Assembly (NCBI GenBank): GCA_963693285.1 | Contig: OY848925.1 | Coordinates: 1,232,817 to 1,296,816 of the forward strand | Length of the DNA stretch: 64,000 nt | Origin: Xestospongia muta | Lineage: Eukaryota > Porifera > Demospongiae > Haplosclerida > Petrosiidae | Reading direction: 5' to 3' | Shown here: positions 60,727 through 64,000 of the stretch, one piece after another | How positions within the stretch are numbered: position 1 is the stretch's first letter | Layout: each line of letters opens with the position of its first letter | The notes under the pieces: model-generated | Told to the model about the DNA's origin: nothing | Seen by the model: only the letters and a program-made list of their open reading frames with translations | Database searches by the model: none | Made by a program: the position numbers and the translations under genes

Positions 60727-61319
60727 GAAAACTTGAGACAACTCAGCTATCTTTCTCAGTGAAAATATTTAATTTTAAATTAGCTACTATCTTCCAAAAC
60801 AATTATAGGATAATTTTTTAATCATAGCCTTGTTATTTTTTTTATGTGAATTATAAACTGGACAGAGTGTTTAATTTATCATGCAAAGTATCTGATTCGA
60901 ATGACTATCCCAATAGGTCTATCTGATTTTTAATGTAATTACCCACCTTAATTTATTATTGTAGCTTATACTTCAATCACAAGAATTTTGCTGCCGGGCA
61001 ATTCATCTGCATGTAACAAAAATTACTATTTGTTGTTACATATATGATACAAAGTGTCAAGAAGTGAGAGGACCCAAACACACTTCAGCAGTGATTTCAG
61101 CGACATTTAAGCTTTTGGTCTCAGTTACAGGATCATTTATCAGGATCACTTGGCTTTAATAATGAATATTGTTAACAAGAGTGTGCAAATGATGTAGCAA
61201 TAGATCATTGGCCACTCAGGTAGTTGATCTTGTTATGTGATCCTCAACTTAAAAAATAAAAGCGCCAAGGGCGAAACTTCTGAGCACATTCCCAGCAGAC
61301 GTATATATTTCCATGCAAA

Positions 61320-61780
61320 ATGGCCCAAGGTAACAAATTTCTTTGAAAAACATTCTGGATCGCCCATTATTGTCAATTTATTTCTTTTAACAGGACGTCC
61401 GGAAAAAATAAGTCGACAGCTTTTTGATGCAATCAGGAAGCAAGAGTCAGGTGGCGAAGAAAATATAACTGGTGACGGGGGGAAAGCTTACGGACCATAT
61501 CAAATATGGGAATCCTATTACAAAGATGCTGTTGAGTATAACCCAAAACTGAAAGAAGGAGGAAAAACATGGGAAAATACAAAAGGTCCAGGTTCTACTG
61601 AATATTCTGAGGAGGTCATGAAGAGCTATATGGATCGATATGCTACTGAGTCCAGACTAGGTCGTAAACCTACCGATTGAAGACATTGCTAGGATACATA
61701 ATGGTGGCCCCAATGGGTACAAAAAGGATTGCACTCTAGAATACTGGAAGAGGGTTGAGAAAAATTTACAATCAAATTAA
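61320..61780 (+). pseudogene. Frameshifted lysozyme-like copy
   Basis: It matches 43788-44247, including the micro-exon (61320-61329) and acceptor before 61394. One inserted T (CCGATTGAAGAC against CCGATGAAGAC, about 61677) creates a stop after GRKPTD, before the conserved IHNGGPNG block. The catalytic Glu and Asp region is intact. The last codons also differ (EKNLQSN against EKWLQSN). Truncation removes the C-terminal third of the fold. Confidence 0.85.
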
Positions 61781-62157
61781 AATAAGTGTAAACCATAAGT
61801 TGGACACTGAGAACTTGATTTCCCTGATACATGTATATTAGATTAAAGTTACAATATATACTTTTCGATTATATAATATTTTTACTGATTAACATATGCA
61901 TTACTTTTATTAACAAACACATTGGTACTAAATATTTACTTTTCAAATAACAACACTACACAGCAAGGTTAATAATATATGTGGATGGCTCAATACTACA
62001 ACTGTGAGTGCTTCGAATTTGGCATGATTGTTACTTGTTTGTTTAAGTGTGATGACGATGTTGATTAGAATATCTGATAGGCATGTTATCAAGTATAAGA
62101 AGTGTTTACACTGTAAACAAAATTATCAAATTATCAAGTATAAGAAGTGTTTACACT

Positions 62158-64000
62158 GTAATATTCATCTTTTATTTTTTCATCAAATTCTTTAAATGCT
62201 TTAACATTCTCAAAGACACCAATAAGCTTCTCAACAAGTTGAATTTGCTATGAATAGAAGACTTTATTGCTTTCATTAGAGATGAGCCTCTATCAATGTC
62301 TGTTTTATTGCTATTATCTTGAACCTCAGCAAAACAAGTCTCTGATATAAGATAAGCAATATATAATTAAGTAGCTATGGAAGATCTTTTAGTGGAGACA
62401 GATACAAGGCGAGATAGCTCAGCATAGTTAGAACGAAAGATTTTCTTGACTTTGTCATCATATTGCACAGGTGAAAGAAGAGCTATATATAAAGATAAAT
62501 TACTACATATATATAATCATAGTATACCTCCAGGACTATCCACACTAGTATATGTAGGTGAAAGAATATCACTACCTACAAATAAAATATAAATTTGTTA
62601 GTTTATCTGACACTGTTTATTACTTGAAGATGATAGATGATGTCTTTTTGGAAATGGCTTTTCCTCTAGGGATTGGTTAGATTGGATGGAGCATTTCCTT
62701 GTAAATTGACCTTCCAAGAAAAGAGAACAACCAATACAAAGTATTAAGTAACAATACATGACTACCTATTTGCTTGGGAAGTCTGGTAATAAAGAATGTC
62801 AGATCAGGTGGCTCAATATCATTGAGTTGTACAGGATAATGCAGTGGAGCCAAATCAGTACTGTTCTCGTTGGTATAAATTAGTACTATACATGAAGGTG
62901 GTTTGACATTTTCTTTGTTACCAAAGTCATCTACATCTTTCTTCAAAATCTATCAATAGTAACTAGACATAATTCCTTTACAGGTACTTACCCGACATGG
63001 TAATAACTGAGGTAGTATGTACCATCCTGGTTTAGTAGTTTCATTAAATACTAGTTCCATAAAACCACCACTGTTAATATCTTTCTTGAAATGAAAATAA
63101 ATTCGTGGGCCAGTTTTGGCTTGACGAAGATCTTGTTAACTTTCTACACACTAATATAATATAGCAATAGTACAGTATATAATACAATGATATACATTTC
63201 TTTATATTTGCTTAAGGAAATCAAGGTCTTTGACAACTAACATTTCCATTTCAGAGTTATTACTTCCTTCATCTTCTTTATAGAATCCTTGGGCAATGTA
63301 GGTGTGTGCAATCCCTAATGAAGACAAAATGTAATAGTGTACTACTAATAAATGGCAGCAACAAAGCACTACTCACCACCAGTATCCACACTTGTTATGG
63401 AAGAGTCCTGATTAGGCAAAACAGCTGGTTGTATGCATTCCAATTCAGTTTCAGTATCAACCTTTGGCAATTCAGTTTCAGTATCAATGTTTGTAACTTT
63501 AGTACTACTTTGACCATCAATAGTTGAAGAAGTCATCTCATTAGAATGACTATCACTAGGGGTACTGGGAGCAGGAGAATTAATTATTTCTAAATCTGTG
63601 GTATTGATTAAAACTTCACAAATAAAAGAGAACTCCCTAAGAGATATTGCTCCGTATCAGTCATCAGGATAAAAATCTCCTCCTTCTAACAAATGAACTG
63701 ATAAGGCAGAGAACATCATTCAGAACTAGCTTTGGCAAATCTCATGTAGGCAGACTCTTCACTTGTTTTCAAAGAGACACAATGTTGTATTTCTAGTGTC
63801 AGTGGCTGCTGGATCTCACTAGCAATAGAGACAGCATATATAGCACTGACTAGCTCACTTCCTTTAGGAAATGTAAACTGTCAACCAATCAGTGCTGTAA
63901 CTGCTCTCACAGGTCTCTGTTGAAGATACAGTTCCTTTAGGAACATTAATCCTTAGACCATATCCATCCCAGTCAAAAGATTGAGGAGAATCTTCTTGAA
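62158..64000 (-). pseudogene. ZU5 / UPA-like / CARD-like pseudogene, cut by the right edge
   Basis: It shares with 44554-46800 the 2-base deletion (CTGCTCTCACAGG, 63901-63913) and the KASSE-stop change (about 63718-63724) in the ZU5 exon. It has in addition a TGA from GTCAACCAATC (about 63880), a 1-base deletion near 63698 and, in the CARD-like exon, a 1-base deletion (CTCAACAAG, about 62231) and a TAA (near 62368). The UPA-like exon 62775-62946 is still open. The first exons lie outside the window. Confidence 0.85.

Larger units (their letters stand above)
60732..64000. repeat. Segmental duplication (lysozyme + ZU5 pseudogene), copy 2
   Basis: Copy of 43200-46650, running to the right edge of the window. 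A short local duplication of TTATCAAGTATAAGAAGTGT lies at about 62090-62155, absent from copy 1. Confidence 0.85.

Overview
The window looks like animal nuclear DNA, most likely from a demosponge (Amphimedon queenslandica would fit; that species call is recall, not a search). It is AT-rich. Its genes are cut into many short exons, most joined by introns of roughly 40-100 bases with GT..AG ends. The coding content is dominated by death-fold domains (death domain DD, CARD-like) combined with ZU5/UPA-like domains and coiled coils. No bacterial operon structure, ribosome binding sites, tRNA, rRNA or CRISPR array was found.

Layout. 1-6190 (minus): the 3' part of a long ZU5 / UPA-like / three tandem CARD-like / coiled-coil / DD gene that runs off the left edge. 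6191-15900: a broken region with a hAT-type transposon remnant, a DDE-transposase remnant, a frameshifted caspase-like fragment, a decayed purple acid phosphatase and two copies of a segmental duplication. 15909-21413 and 22491-30192 (minus): tandem paralogues, each starting with the same 22-base micro-exon and carrying three DD-like domains; the second adds coiled coil, DD, ZU5, UPA-like and a C-terminal CARD-like domain. 31682-38876 (minus): a CARD / DD / coiled-coil / ZU5 gene with a transposon in it. 39011-42537 (plus): a kelch-repeat gene read divergently from that CARD gene across about 134 bases. 43788-44247 (plus): an i-type-lysozyme-like gene with almost no cysteines and no leader. 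44554-46800: a ZU5 pseudogene carrying a solo LTR. 50346-53852 (minus): a multi-DD/ZU5/CARD gene whose first exon encodes a hydrophobic segment followed by a perfect 2A ribosome-skipping motif. 55263-57999 (minus): a compact CARD-ZU5-UPA-CARD gene with a second divergent kelch copy. 58428-64000: duplicated and decayed copies of the neighbouring CARD, lysozyme and ZU5 pieces.

How the genes may work together. ZU5 plus UPA plus DD is the core of UNC5 and PIDD1, and ZU5-UPA plus CARD is the FIIND-CARD arrangement of NLRP1 and CARD8. The family here shuffles the same parts, often doubling them. With a caspase-like fragment and a lysozyme-like gene alongside, the locus reads as a fast-evolving cell-death or innate-immunity cluster expanding by segmental duplication, exon duplication and deletion. 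That role is inference; the domain calls come from reading translated exons by eye. Exon boundaries are hand-placed from GT/AG signals and phase and are approximate where marked.
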